From the NCBI GenBank assembly GCA_016191985.1, contig JACPVB010000216.1, positions 1 through 21,525 of the forward strand: a DNA stretch of 21,525 nt. The letters are read 5' to 3'. The translations under genes were made by a program, and so were the position numbers. Under the pieces are notes generated by a model. It was not told the DNA's origin, made no database searches, and worked only from the letters and a program-made list of their open reading frames with translations. Each line of letters starts with the position of its first letter. Within the stretch, counting starts at the first letter, position 1. Positions 21,501 to 21,525 of the stretch are shown here, in pieces. The stretch is from Chloroflexota bacterium. GTDB lineage: Bacteria; Chloroflexota; Anaerolineae; Anaerolineales; Villigracilaceae.

Positions 21501-21525
21501 TTTTTACAGAGTGTCGCATAAATTA

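Overview
The window reads as chromosomal DNA of an uncultured member of the Chloroflexota, most likely class Anaerolineae. This is an inference from gene style and order: a Tad-pilus apparatus without a secretin, fed by a DegS/DegU-type pair, runs of large polytopic GT-C glycosyltransferases, and long-form HPF next to ComF. No rRNA, tRNA, CRISPR array, transposase or integrase was seen.

Left end (1-1628): two AT-rich, minus-strand genes (a Nudix hydrolase and an orphan four-helix membrane protein) lie between intergenic stretches rich in small inverted repeats. Core-site-like heptamers (GTTRRRY/RYYYAAC type) flank the Nudix gene, so it may be an integron-type cassette; this is a hypothesis, and no integrase is present.

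1629-7720: a plus-strand block of a DMT/EamA transporter, a Cys-rich GNAT-like acetyltransferase and three different polytopic GT-C-like glycosyltransferases or dolichol-phosphate-sugar-type enzymes. The striking feature is a family of strictly phased degenerate 7-bp tandem arrays. They sit directly before the start codons of three genes, cover the stop codon of one, and in one case lie inside a reading frame as 56 bp of in-frame sequence. A related short array with a long hairpin sits at the far right end.

7780-16821: a LuxR-type response regulator and a DegS-like soluble histidine kinase, then a promoter and the Tad core: cpaB, cpaE/tadZ (with its own REC domain), cpaF/tadA, tadB and tadC. 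These are followed by comF and the long ribosome hibernation factor hpf. The likely sense is signal-controlled assembly of a Tad/Flp-type pilus, possibly linked to DNA uptake through ComF. Pilin, prepilin peptidase and minor pilins are not in the window. The block ends at a strong hairpin terminator that also serves the converging minus-strand genes.

16854-18129 (minus): tlpA-type thioredoxin followed by an Lgt-like membrane protein that lacks several expected catalytic motifs. Divergent from it is a DUF429 protein (18204-18965), then transketolase and ribose-5-phosphate isomerase B, which together make a non-oxidative pentose phosphate pair separated by a perfect 26-bp palindrome.

A TAAAAT(A) hexamer recurs shortly upstream of several transcription units and is probably the local -10 element.
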